A DNA stretch of 64,000 nucleotides from Odoribacter sp. AF15-53. Lineage in GTDB: Bacteria; Bacteroidota; Bacteroidia; Bacteroidales; Marinifilaceae. A program made the position numbers and the translations under genes. The notes under the pieces are model-generated. The model ran no database searches. It was not told where the DNA came from and worked only from the letters and a program-made list of their open reading frames with translations. Of this stretch, positions 25,921 to 33,658 are shown one piece after another. Location: the NCBI RefSeq assembly GCF_003479425.1, contig NZ_QUHC01000002.1, positions 569,033 to 633,032 of the forward strand, written 5' to 3'. Within the stretch, counting starts at the first letter, position 1; every line of letters starts with the position of its first letter.

Positions 25921-27471
25921 TTATTTTCGTTTCGTTTTCAAAAAGAACATCGGGATCAAAGCTAGGAGCGTGGTGACAAAAGCCACGAAGAAAACATCGT
26001 CTATACCGCTGATATAAGCCTCCATGTCCACGTGTTCAAGTATATACCGTTTGGCGTAGGATACGGATTCCGCATGTCCGAGTCCCCCACTCGCTGAAAA
26101 GAAATGCCTCAACCCGTCGACCACGTTCGTGTAAGTCTGTTCGGAATAAGCGATTGCCTCATGATAACGCTCCGTGTGAAACGTTCGTCGCTGGCTGAGC
26201 AAATGGCTGAACATCGCCACCCCGAAACTCCCCCCGATCTGCCGCACGATATTGGTAACGCTCGACGCCTGCGCCATCTGCTGGTTACTGATCATTCGCA
26301 ACGACACGTTGAGCAACGGAGGGTAAAGAATCCCCAACCCCACGCCCCGCAGGTAAAGGCTAACCATGATATACCACTTATCCGTCAGGAAAGAAAAAGA
26401 GTAATTCATGTAAAAACTACTGCAAAGCAACAGCAATCCCAGCACGATCACCACCTTGGAATTAACCCACCGGGCAGCGTTTCCTGCCAGCGGGGAAGCC
26501 ACCGCCTGCAAGAACCCCACGGGCAAGAAAAACAACCCCGTCTGGTAAGCCGAATACCCCAGAGAATCCTGCATGTAAAGCGGAATCAGGAAAGTACTCC
26601 CGAACATTCCCACCCCGAAGATAAACACGATCAGGTTCGCCAGCGAGAAATTATGATCTTTGAAAATCTTCAGGTTAATCATGGGATTCTTGACGGTCAG
26701 CTCCGTGTAAATAAAAAGCACGAAACTAACGGCCGCCACCCACATACACCCCAGCACCAGCGGGCTCGACCATCCCCTCGTGTTCGTACTCGACGTCACT
26801 TCCGACAGCCCGTATAGGAACACGGGCAAGAAAATAGCGGACGTCACGAATCCCGGTATATCGAACTTCTGCCGGATGCCCGTCTTATACTCCTGCTGCA
26901 CGATCATCGTGTAAATGATACTGAACACCCCAATCGGGATATTCACGAAAAAGATATAATTCCAGTTCAGGTTATCCACCAGATAACCACCGATCAACGG
27001 ACCAAACGAAACGGAAGCCGCAGAGGCAATCGCCCAAAAGCCGAGAGCCATTCCCCGTTGCTCGACCGGGAACACCGTCGTGACAACGGCCATTCCCACC
27101 GGCATCAACAGCCCGCCCCCGATTCCCTGAAAGATTCGCCAGAAAACCAACTCCCCGATCGCCGTCGAATTGCCGCACATGAACGAACCGATCGTGAAAA
27201 CCACTAACGAGAAAATAAACAGTCGTTTATACCCGAACCGATCGGACAACCACCCCGCCGCCGGGAGAATCGTCGCCATCGAAAGCATATACCCGGTCAA
27301 TATCCACTCGGCACTGTTCATCGAAGCCCCTAGCGTCCCCATGATAACGGGCAACCCCGTGTTTACCACCGTGGAATCCAGCACAGCCATAAAGGTGGTC
27401 AGCATCACGTTGAACAACACGAGCCACTTGTAACTCGAACCTCCCAAGGGTGTCGCACTCCCAGTCTCCAT
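25921..27471 (-). CDS. DHA2-family drug:H+ antiporter (EmrB/QacA type)
   Basis: A 516-residue major facilitator with 14 predicted helices. Conserved motifs are visible: LDSTVVNTGLPVIMGTL (helix 1), the motif A loop GWLSDRFGYKRLF, and motif C-like ANLIVFIFGVGMFGS in the middle. The N-terminal SSYKWLVLFNVMLTTFMAVLDST is typical of EmrB. It pairs with the HlyD protein encoded 3 bases upstream on the same transcript, giving an EmrAB-like pump that would need a TolC-type outer-membrane channel; none is encoded nearby. Likely substrates are hydrophobic toxins or bile-type compounds, by inference only. Confidence 0.9.
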   Translation of the reverse strand: METGSATPLGGSSYKWLVLFNVMLTTFMAVLDSTVVNTGLPVIMGTLGASMNSAEWILTGYMLSMATILPAAGWLSDRFGYKRLFIFSLVVFTIGSFMCGNSTAIGELVFWRIFQGIGGGLLMPVGMAVVTTVFPVEQRGMALGFWAIASAASVSFGPLIGGYLVDNLNWNYIFFVNIPIGVFSIIYTMIVQQEYKTGIRQKFDIPGFVTSAIFLPVFLYGLSEVTSSTNTRGWSSPLVLGCMWVAAVSFVLFIYTELTVKNPMINLKIFKDHNFSLANLIVFIFGVGMFGSTFLIPLYMQDSLGYSAYQTGLFFLPVGFLQAVASPLAGNAARWVNSKVVIVLGLLLLCSSFYMNYSFSFLTDKWYIMVSLYLRGVGLGILYPPLLNVSLRMISNQQMAQASSVTNIVRQIGGSFGVAMFSHLLSQRRTFHTERYHEAIAYSEQTYTNVVDGLRHFFSASGGLGHAESVSYAKRYILEHVDMEAYISGIDDVFFVAFVTTLLALIPMFFLKTKRK

Positions 27472-27474
27472 CGT

Positions 27475-28494
27475 CTATTCCTTTACAATTTTAACCGTGG
27501 CCGACATGCCGGACACCAGTTTCACCCTCGCTTTCTGCCTGTCGTCCCCCTCCACCTTATCAATCGAGATTTTCAACGGAATCCGTTGTGTCACCTTCGT
27601 GAAATTCCCCGAAGCGTTATTCGGCGGCACCAGCGCGAACTCCGAGGCCGTGTTATCACCGATATAATACACCCGTCCCTCGAAAGTCAACTTGTCGTAA
27701 GCATCAAGCGTGAATCGCGCCCGTTGCCCCAAGTATATCTCTTTAAACTTCGTCTCTTCCAGATAAACGGCCACCCAAATATCCGTTCCCCGGTTAAGTG
27801 TCAACGTCGTCTGCCCGGCCTCGACCATATCTCCCGGCAAAACCCACCGTTTCCCGATAATCCCATCAGCGGGGGCCGTCACTTGATAATACCCCAACTC
27901 CGCACGGACAGAAGCGATGGCCGCCTCCGTGGCCCGGATTGTCGCCTCGATAACTTTAATTTCGGCCTCGATCATAGCAAAACGATCCCGGGCGATCTCC
28001 GTCTGCAATCGCGAGGATTTCCACGCCTGTTCCGCATCCTGAAACTTCTCCAAAGGGATCTCGCTCCGTTCGTACTGGGATTTCGCCCGTTGGTAATTCT
28101 CCGCATTAAGCTGCTCCGCCAAGGCCGCAATCTTCAATTCCTTCCGAGCCGTAGTCAGGTTCACCCGTCGGGAGGCCAGTTGTGCCACCTGCTGCTCCCG
28201 TTGTGCCTCAACTTGCCGTACCCTAGTCAAAGCCATGCTATCATCAAGCGTCAGTAAAAGATCGCCCCGTTTCACCGTGTCGCCCTCCATCACCAGCAAA
28301 CGGGCCACCAGTCCCGGCACCTGCGCCGCCACGCTCACCCGGTACGAGTCGAGATTCGCATCATCCGTGCTGATATATTTACGATAATTCAACCACCATA
28401 AAACGACGGCCACGATCGCCACGATAATAAAAATAACCAGGAATATAATCTTCTTCCTCTCTCCCTTCTTCGAGACCTCCACCGTATTTGCCAT
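27475..28494 (-). CDS. HlyD/EmrA-type membrane fusion protein
   Basis: Periplasmic adaptor of 339 residues. One membrane helix (KIIFLVIFIIVAIVAVVLWW, about residues 14-33) is followed by YISTDDANLDSYRVSVAAQVPG, the EmrA signature region. A lipoyl half-motif (VMEGDTVKRGDLLLTLDDS), a long alpha-helical hairpin (residues 80-190, predicted coiled coil), the second lipoyl half (YYQVTAPADGIIGKRWVLPGDMVEAG) and a beta-barrel domain complete the plan. It links the inner-membrane antiporter with an outer-membrane channel. First gene of the efflux unit. Confidence 0.9.
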   Translation of the reverse strand: MANTVEVSKKGERKKIIFLVIFIIVAIVAVVLWWLNYRKYISTDDANLDSYRVSVAAQVPGLVARLLVMEGDTVKRGDLLLTLDDSMALTRVRQVEAQREQQVAQLASRRVNLTTARKELKIAALAEQLNAENYQRAKSQYERSEIPLEKFQDAEQAWKSSRLQTEIARDRFAMIEAEIKVIEATIRATEAAIASVRAELGYYQVTAPADGIIGKRWVLPGDMVEAGQTTLTLNRGTDIWVAVYLEETKFKEIYLGQRARFTLDAYDKLTFEGRVYYIGDNTASEFALVPPNNASGNFTKVTQRIPLKISIDKVEGDDRQKARVKLVSGMSATVKIVKE

Positions 28495-28675
28495 AATTCA
28501 AGTTTAGTTTAGAATGAAATATTTCCGCTATAAACGTCTAAACAAAACATTAGGTTATATTTATTTCCCCCACCCACACGCCTTTCCACGTAAACAGGCG
28601 GGAAATAAACAGAAGATTAATTCCAATCCATCCCTCACCCCCTCTTCTGGATTTTATAAAAAATTATTCTCCCTT

Positions 28676-28706
28676 TTTGATTTATGATTAATTTTAACTA
28701 TGTTCG
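28676..28706 (+). promoter_or_regulatory. Promoter of the GNAT-ibrA-ibrB cassette
   Basis: TTTG at 28676-28679, a 19-base spacer and TATGTTCG at 28699-28706 (one mismatch to TAnnTTTG). The start would be a few bases before the ATG at 28722, giving a very short leader. Confidence 0.6.
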
Positions 28707-28721
28707 CAGAAAAGATCGGCG

Positions 28722-29141
28722 ATGAACATAGAAAAATTACACGGTACAGATCCTCGGTTGTATGAACTTGTGGCACCGTTGGTAATGAGTATTCCCGTAC
28801 TCCGTCAGAACAACAACTACCCGTTTAAGACATCAGCCAACCACAAGTGGCTCGTGGCAACGGAAGGCGATGAAGTCAAAGGCTTTATGCCTGTTGAAAT
28901 CAAGAAAGCGGGCGCCTGCATCGATAATTATCACGTTCCGGGGGATAATTCCACCCTACTAGCAGCCCTGATTGACTTCGCGAAGAAAGAGTTCACGGAA
29001 AACCAACCTCTTTTCGTCGTCTCCCATGCACGAGATGCGGAAGTTTTCCGGACAAACGGTTTTACCGTTTTCAAAGAGTGGAAATTATATGTAAAAATGG
29101 TATATTCCCCAGCTTATGAGAATCAAAAAGAATGTGTATGA
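28722..29141 (+). CDS. Small GNAT-like protein
   Basis: A 139-residue protein whose pattern suggests the Gcn5-related N-acetyltransferase fold: a central strand HKWLVATEGDEVKGFMPVEIK, IDNYHVPGDNSTLLAALIDFAKKEF (acetyl-CoA-binding helix region), and the C-terminal FRTNGFTVFKEWKLYVKMV that resembles the last strands of a GNAT. The classical Q/RxxGxG/A loop is not obvious (GDNS is in its place), so acetyltransferase activity is uncertain. Its last 26 bases overlap the start of the IbrA-like gene, and the three genes form one translation-coupled cassette. Confidence 0.6.
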   Translation: MNIEKLHGTDPRLYELVAPLVMSIPVLRQNNNYPFKTSANHKWLVATEGDEVKGFMPVEIKKAGACIDNYHVPGDNSTLLAALIDFAKKEFTENQPLFVVSHARDAEVFRTNGFTVFKEWKLYVKMVYSPAYENQKECV

Positions 29142-30420
29142 CGTCGTGCAAGCACGGCTTGAACGATTATTCACCGATTTCGATAACGTGTACGTTTCCT
29201 TCTCCGGCGGGAAGGATAGCGGGGTGCTACTCAACCTGTGTATAGACTACATCCGCAAGCACAAGCCCAACCGGAAACTCGGCGTCTTCCACATGGACTA
29301 CGAGGTGCAGTACAACGAAACCATTCGTTACCTTGACCGTACGCTAGCCGCCAACCCCGACCTGCTCGAAGTCTACCGGGTATGCATCCCCTTCAAGGTA
29401 TCGACCTGCACGTCCATGTACCAGCGCTACTGGCGTCCGTGGGACGACTCGTTACGCCACCTGTGGGTGAGAGAACTCCCCACGGGATGTTACTGCAAGG
29501 AAGACTTCGATTTCTACACGGAAGAGATGTGGGACTACGACTTCCAAGTAAAATTTGCCGAGTGGTATCACAAAAAAAAGAACGCCCAGCGTACCTGCTG
29601 CCTCATCGGGATTCGCACGCAGGAGAGCTACCACCGCTGGCAGGCGATCCATCGCGACAAAAACTACCACAGCTACAAACACTTGAAATGGACGCACAAA
29701 GTCGCGCAAAACATCTTCAACGCCTACCCGATATACGACTGGCTCACCACCGATATCTGGACCGCAAACGGAAAATTCAAGTGGGACTACAATCACCTGT
29801 ATGACCTCTATTACCAGGCCGGGGTTCCCCTCGAACGCCAGCGCGTGGCCAGCCCCTTTATCTCGCAAGCCCTTTCCAGCCTCAAACTGTATCGGGCCAT
29901 AGACCCCGACATGTGGGGCAAGATGATTAGCCGAGTCAACGGCGTGAATTTCACCGGACTATATGGCGGTACTACCGCTATGGGCTGGCAATCGGTCACG
30001 TTGCCGGAAGGCATGACATGGGCCTCCTACTTCAAATTCCTCCTCTGCACACTCCCCGATGAAGCGCGTGAAAACTACTTGCGCAAGCTCTCCGTGAGCA
30101 TGGAATTCTGGAGCAAGAAAGGCGGGTGTCTCGCCGAGGAAACGATCGCCAAGCTCCGTAGGATGGGTATCCCGATCTCGGTCGGAGAATCCACGAATTA
30201 CAAAACCAACAAAAAGCCCGTGCGCATGGAATACCAGGATGACATCCGCGTCTCCGAATTCAAGGAACTACCCACGTTCAAACGCATTTGTATCTGTATC
30301 CTGAAAAACGATCACTCCTGCAAATACATGGGATTCGCCTTGAACAAGGCGGAACGCGAACGCCGGGCAAATGTCATGCTGAAATATAAATCTCTAATGG
30401 AATCTTATGGAAGAATATAA
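29116..30420 (+). CDS. IbrA-like PAPS-reductase-family protein (DUF3440)
   Basis: A 434-residue protein with a PP-loop ATP-pyrophosphatase motif SGGKDSGV at residues 30-37, of the adenine-nucleotide alpha-hydrolase fold that also includes PAPS reductase and DndC. Further family blocks: GVFHMDYEVQYNETIRYLDRT, ELPTGCYCKEDFDFYTEEMW, CCLIGIRTQESYHRW, and cysteines near the C-terminus (KRICICILKNDHSCKYMG). The C-terminal half fits DUF3440. In E. coli the IbrA/IbrB pair activates expression of immunoglobulin-binding Eib proteins, but the biochemical activity is unknown. The gene begins inside the GNAT-like gene and ends inside the ParB-like gene. Confidence 0.82.
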   Translation: MRIKKNVYDVVQARLERLFTDFDNVYVSFSGGKDSGVLLNLCIDYIRKHKPNRKLGVFHMDYEVQYNETIRYLDRTLAANPDLLEVYRVCIPFKVSTCTSMYQRYWRPWDDSLRHLWVRELPTGCYCKEDFDFYTEEMWDYDFQVKFAEWYHKKKNAQRTCCLIGIRTQESYHRWQAIHRDKNYHSYKHLKWTHKVAQNIFNAYPIYDWLTTDIWTANGKFKWDYNHLYDLYYQAGVPLERQRVASPFISQALSSLKLYRAIDPDMWGKMISRVNGVNFTGLYGGTTAMGWQSVTLPEGMTWASYFKFLLCTLPDEARENYLRKLSVSMEFWSKKGGCLAEETIAKLRRMGIPISVGESTNYKTNKKPVRMEYQDDIRVSEFKELPTFKRICICILKNDHSCKYMGFALNKAERERRANVMLKYKSLMESYGRI

Positions 30421-30919
30421 AAGCCCCGTGTACAACGTGATCCGGGTCCCTGTCGACAAGGTGGTCGCCAACACTTACAACCCCAACGTGGTGGCCCCAC
30501 CCGAAATGAAATTACTGGAACTATCCATCTGGGAAGACGGCTACACCATGCCCTGCGTGTGCTACTATATCCCCGAAAAAGACATCTACGAACTGGTGGA
30601 CGGGTTCCATCGCTACAAGATCATGAAAACCTCACAACGCATATTCGAGCGAGAAAAAGGACTCCTCCCGGTTGTCGTGATCAACAAGGACATTTCCAAT
30701 CGCATGGCCTCGACGATCCGCCACAACCGGGCCCGCGGCACGCACAACATCGAACTGATGACCGAAATCGTGTCGGAACTCACCAAGGCGGGCATGTCCG
30801 ACAGTTGGATCATGCAGAACATCGGCATGGACAAGGATGAGATCCTACGCCTGAAACAAATATCGGGACTGGCAGAACTATTTGCAGACAAAGAATTCTC
30901 TCTCACGAAGGACGATTAA
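30407..30919 (+). CDS. IbrB-like ParB/sulfiredoxin-fold protein
   Basis: A 170-residue ParB N-terminal-domain protein. The visible core is VRVPVDKVVANTYNPN-like at the start, LELVDGFHRYKIM around D65-R69 (counterpart of the GERR nucleotide-binding motif), and a following RHNRARGTHNIELM block. No helix-turn-helix for DNA segregation is present beyond the SWIMQNIGMDKDEILRLKQ segment, which resembles the helix-turn-helix of ParB-like regulators. It overlaps the IbrA-like gene by 14 bases. The pairing matches the IbrA/IbrB pairs of enterobacteria; a partner role as nucleotide-dependent regulator or enzyme is inferred. Confidence 0.8.
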   Translation: MEEYKSPVYNVIRVPVDKVVANTYNPNVVAPPEMKLLELSIWEDGYTMPCVCYYIPEKDIYELVDGFHRYKIMKTSQRIFEREKGLLPVVVINKDISNRMASTIRHNRARGTHNIELMTEIVSELTKAGMSDSWIMQNIGMDKDEILRLKQISGLAELFADKEFSLTKDD

Positions 30920-31006
30920 GAGAGGGGAATAAAGTCCATAGTCACAAGCCCTACGTTGGCGATCTTTTCTCAATCGCTGCACTTAGACAATAAGGGAATC
31001 CCAACC

Positions 31007-31058
31007 CTACACGAACAGAACATAGACCGAAATTTGAGTCTATGTTCTGTTCGTGTAG
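31007..31058. terminator. Perfect 21-bp inverted repeat between convergent genes
   Basis: Two arms of 21 bases (31007-31027 and 31038-31058) are perfect complements around a 10-base loop (CGAAATTTGA). The arms contain ACACGAACAGAACATAG. No T-run follows on either strand, so it may stop transcription by another route or mark a regulatory or recombination site. It lies between ibrB (plus) and the aminotransferase (minus). Confidence 0.6.
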
Positions 31059-31131
31059 AGTAGTTGTTATGTTCTTGATCAAGAGAAAGGGTAACCCAAC
31101 CATAGACAACGGGCGGATTACTCTCGAAAAA

Positions 31132-32238
31132 CTATTTCAATCCTTCGAAATACGCTACCAGTTTCTCGTGAGGCACGGAAACACATATACGCGAATAATC
31201 CTTCGCGTACGCTTGCCGGGTCTTCGTGAAGAAAGAAAGCGACACCGCACCGATATAATGTTCAAGCAACTCCTCCTCGCTCCGGTTGACGATCACGAAT
31301 ATTCCACGGGGTGTCGTGCCCGTGTAGAACTCGTCGGCCAACAATCCCTTCGCCCGCAAGTACTCGATATTCAAAGCGATATCGCGAATCGTGCGCTCCT
31401 TGAAGGCCGTCACCGCCCGTTTCCCCTCGGGAGTTGTCAAGAGACGCAACACCAGTTCTTGGGCGAAACCATTGATCCCGTTCGTGTTGTACATCACCCG
31501 GACCTCCAACTCATCGTGCAGTTCCTTATTACACGTGTGTATAAACCCAAGCCGTTGCCCGCTCAATCCCACCGACTTGCTGAAACTCTCGGTAATAATC
31601 ACGTTCTCCATGTTCATCAACCGCACGTAATAATCATCCGAGGCATCCATAAAAAGACGACGATAAGGACAATCATAAAAAACCACCACCCCGGCATCGT
31701 TCAGCGCACGGATGATCGCCAGTTGCTCCTCGTCGTCATGCTTATCGCCCAACGGGTTACTCGGATCGCTGATTAACACGGCGTTTCCCTTCAAACAGTC
31801 GATCATCGGCAGCAAATCCGACTGATTGTCATACCCCTCGCTCTCGACCTGCCGGATAGTAAGCATCTTGAAATAACACCCCCAATAATAAGAAGGAAGA
31901 TACAATTTCCCGATATTCACCGTCTGCGCCACAAGATCAAGGGCATGCATCCCGCCCGCCGTGATCAAAATATTATCAGGCGAGGACTTCCCCGCAAAAA
32001 ACTCCTCGTTAATCGCCACCCGCAAATCCGGCCGTCCTGCACCATGCGGGTATACCTGTATATCCGGAGAATTGAAATCAATTGATTTCACCACCTCCGT
32101 CAAATCAATGTTCACCACTTGATTCACACCCCGGTTCAGGGGTAAATATTCCTTCCCGTTCTCCCGAGAAAGTTCTTTTAGCGTCTCCCCGATTTGCACG
32201 ATTCTAGAGAGGACCGCCCCACTTTTGTTTATTTTCAT
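31132..32238 (-). CDS. PLP-dependent aminotransferase, class I/II
   Basis: A 368-residue fold-type I enzyme. It shows QVYPHGAGRPDLRVAINEEF, the ITAGGMHALDLVAQ region that binds PLP phosphate, ISDPSNPLGDKHDDEE in the position of the classical NPNNP, and YDCPYRRLF before the PLP lysine K221 in ESFSKSVGLSGQRLGF. The substrate is not determinable. It lies 13 bases downstream of a DUF4268 gene on the same strand and probably shares its transcript. The partner choice is conserved in some Bacteroidales as far as I recall, but no pathway can be assigned. Confidence 0.85.
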   Translation of the reverse strand: MKINKSGAVLSRIVQIGETLKELSRENGKEYLPLNRGVNQVVNIDLTEVVKSIDFNSPDIQVYPHGAGRPDLRVAINEEFFAGKSSPDNILITAGGMHALDLVAQTVNIGKLYLPSYYWGCYFKMLTIRQVESEGYDNQSDLLPMIDCLKGNAVLISDPSNPLGDKHDDEEQLAIIRALNDAGVVVFYDCPYRRLFMDASDDYYVRLMNMENVIITESFSKSVGLSGQRLGFIHTCNKELHDELEVRVMYNTNGINGFAQELVLRLLTTPEGKRAVTAFKERTIRDIALNIEYLRAKGLLADEFYTGTTPRGIFVIVNRSEEELLEHYIGAVSLSFFTKTRQAYAKDYSRICVSVPHEKLVAYFEGLK

Positions 32239-32251
32239 CGCTATTCCGCGT

Positions 32252-32716
32252 TTAATTATCGTTCTGTTTCAATCGTTCCGTGATCAAATCCCTGTACTCG
32301 AAATAAAGGTCTTCGAGCAAAGGCATCTTCTCGACAAAAAAAGCGTATATCCGCTCGTGATCCTCCGCCCGGTAGAGATTCACGCCCCGCAATTCGAAAT
32401 AAATCGCACTGACCTCTTGTCCCTCGATTCCCGTGTACTCCTCCTCCCACTTCAACTCGTCACCGCACTCCTCCCGGAATAATGTCTGGTACGACAACAT
32501 GCACTCGTATACCTCGAAACGACGCAACTCGTTCTTGTGATCAATCTGGAACAACACGAGAGCCTTCTCCCGGTCCGCATAGAACTTCAACTGCGTGGAC
32601 CGTATCTTCACCCCCGTGAGTACCCACTTCCGGTAAACGTGCTTCCGCTTGCAATAACGCTTGAAACCCTCCCAGAACTTCAACCGGACTTCCTTTGCCT
32701 CTTCTTTCGTGAACAC
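32252..32716 (-). CDS. DUF4268 family protein
   Basis: A 154-residue cytoplasmic protein, rich in aromatic and charged residues (RLKFWEGFKRYCKRKHVYRKWVL near the start, KFYADREKALVLFQIDH, and LLEDLYFEYRDLITERLKQ near the end). It fits DUF4268, a small domain of unknown function that is also found in restriction-modification-associated proteins. First gene of a two-gene unit with the aminotransferase. Confidence 0.7.
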   Translation of the reverse strand: MFTKEEAKEVRLKFWEGFKRYCKRKHVYRKWVLTGVKIRSTQLKFYADREKALVLFQIDHKNELRRFEVYECMLSYQTLFREECGDELKWEEEYTGIEGQEVSAIYFELRGVNLYRAEDHERIYAFFVEKMPLLEDLYFEYRDLITERLKQNDN

Positions 32717-32778
32717 CTTTAGAAACTTAGATTTTTAAATTAATATTCAAGAACAAACTCTTTCGTTTTATCTCCCCA

Positions 32779-32786
32779 CAAAGATA
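32779..32786 (-). promoter_or_regulatory. -7 box of the DUF4268-aminotransferase unit
   Basis: TATCTTTG on the minus strand, about 60 bases before the DUF4268 start. It is divergent from, and 22 bases away from, the plus-strand -7 box at 32809. Confidence 0.5.
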
Positions 32787-32808
32787 AAAAAAACTCTAAA
32801 GTTTTTGC

Positions 32809-32816
32809 TATATTTG
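32809..32816 (+). promoter_or_regulatory. -7 box of rnhB, upstream of the palindrome
   Basis: TATATTTG fits TAnnTTTG. A transcript from here would start near 32823 and carry the whole palindromic element (32826-32962) as its 5' leader. Confidence 0.5.
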
Positions 32817-32825
32817 CCCAAACGA

Positions 32826-32962
32826 TAGAGTTTATAAGGTTTATAAAGTTTATAGACCCCTACGGGGCGTTTTGTCAACGGCAGCCTAGGCTGCCGATAA
32901 ACACCGTCCGAAGGACACCCGTGACTTTATAGACTTTATGGACTTTATAGACTTTATGAACT
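32826..32962. repeat. Modular palindromic element, copy A
   Basis: Left arm of TTTATAAGG/TTTATAAAG units (32826-32855), core, then inverse right arm of CTTTATAGA/CTTTATGGA units (32923-32962). The core contains three hairpins: CCCC-TAC-GGGG (32857-32867), the perfect palindrome CGGCAGCCTAGGCTGCCG (32879-32896), and GTCC-GAA-GGAC (32906-32916). It ends 7 bases before the rnhB ATG. Confidence 0.8.
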
Positions 32963-32969
32963 TATTAAT

Positions 32970-33575
32970 ATGTTGACATTAAAATATTATCAAGACAAGA
33001 TCGAGGCCGGGTGCGACGAGGCCGGTAGGGGATGCTTGGCCGGTCCGGTCTTCGCGGCAGCGGTGATCTTACCGGAAAACTTCTTCAACGAAATGCTGAA
33101 CGACTCGAAACAGCTATCCGAAAAGAAACGAGACGAACTGCGAGTCGTCATCGAACGGGAAGCCCTAGCGTGGGCCGTGGCTAGCGTGGACAACGAGGAG
33201 ATCGACAAGATCAACATCCTCAACGCCTCGATCGAGAGCATGCACCGGGCGTTAGCGCAATTAAGTATCCCCCCGCAACATATCCTTGTCGATGGTAACC
33301 GCTTCAAACCTTACGGGGACACGGAATACCACTGTATCGTAAAAGGAGACGGGAAATACATGGCCATAGCGGCCGCCTCCATCCTTGCCAAAACGCACCG
33401 GGACGAGTACATGAAACACTTGCACGAGCAATATCCCGTCTACGACTGGATTAGCAACAAGGGCTACCCGACCAGGAAACACCGGGAAGGAATCCTCGTT
33501 CACGGCATCACTCCCTACCACCGGAAAAGCTTCACCTTGCTCGACCCCCAACTAAAACTGGACTTTAATAATTGA
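32970..33575 (+). CDS. rnhB: Ribonuclease HII
   Basis: Cleaves the RNA strand of RNA-DNA hybrids and single ribonucleotides in DNA. The 201-residue protein shows the type II active site: GCDEAGRGCLAGPVFAAAVIL (catalytic D and E in DEAGRG), a third acidic residue in ILVDGNRF, and the fourth in SILAKTHRDEYM. The length matches the family. The leader contains the palindromic element copy A. The GH3 gene follows after about 80 bp and may be co-transcribed. Confidence 0.93.
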   Translation: MLTLKYYQDKIEAGCDEAGRGCLAGPVFAAAVILPENFFNEMLNDSKQLSEKKRDELRVVIEREALAWAVASVDNEEIDKINILNASIESMHRALAQLSIPPQHILVDGNRFKPYGDTEYHCIVKGDGKYMAIAAASILAKTHRDEYMKHLHEQYPVYDWISNKGYPTRKHREGILVHGITPYHRKSFTLLDPQLKLDFNN

Positions 33576-33658
33576 AAATGAAAAGTGGTACAATAGTTGC
33601 TATTCGTTCAACATGCAAACTTTTAGTTTTTAGTTACTAACTTTTAACTTTATACATA

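Noticed and set aside
25886..25921. Possible terminator between galM and the MFS gene (ATAGTA/TACTAT)
   Set aside because: Only six A/T-rich pairs with a long loop and a poor T-run; too weak to call.
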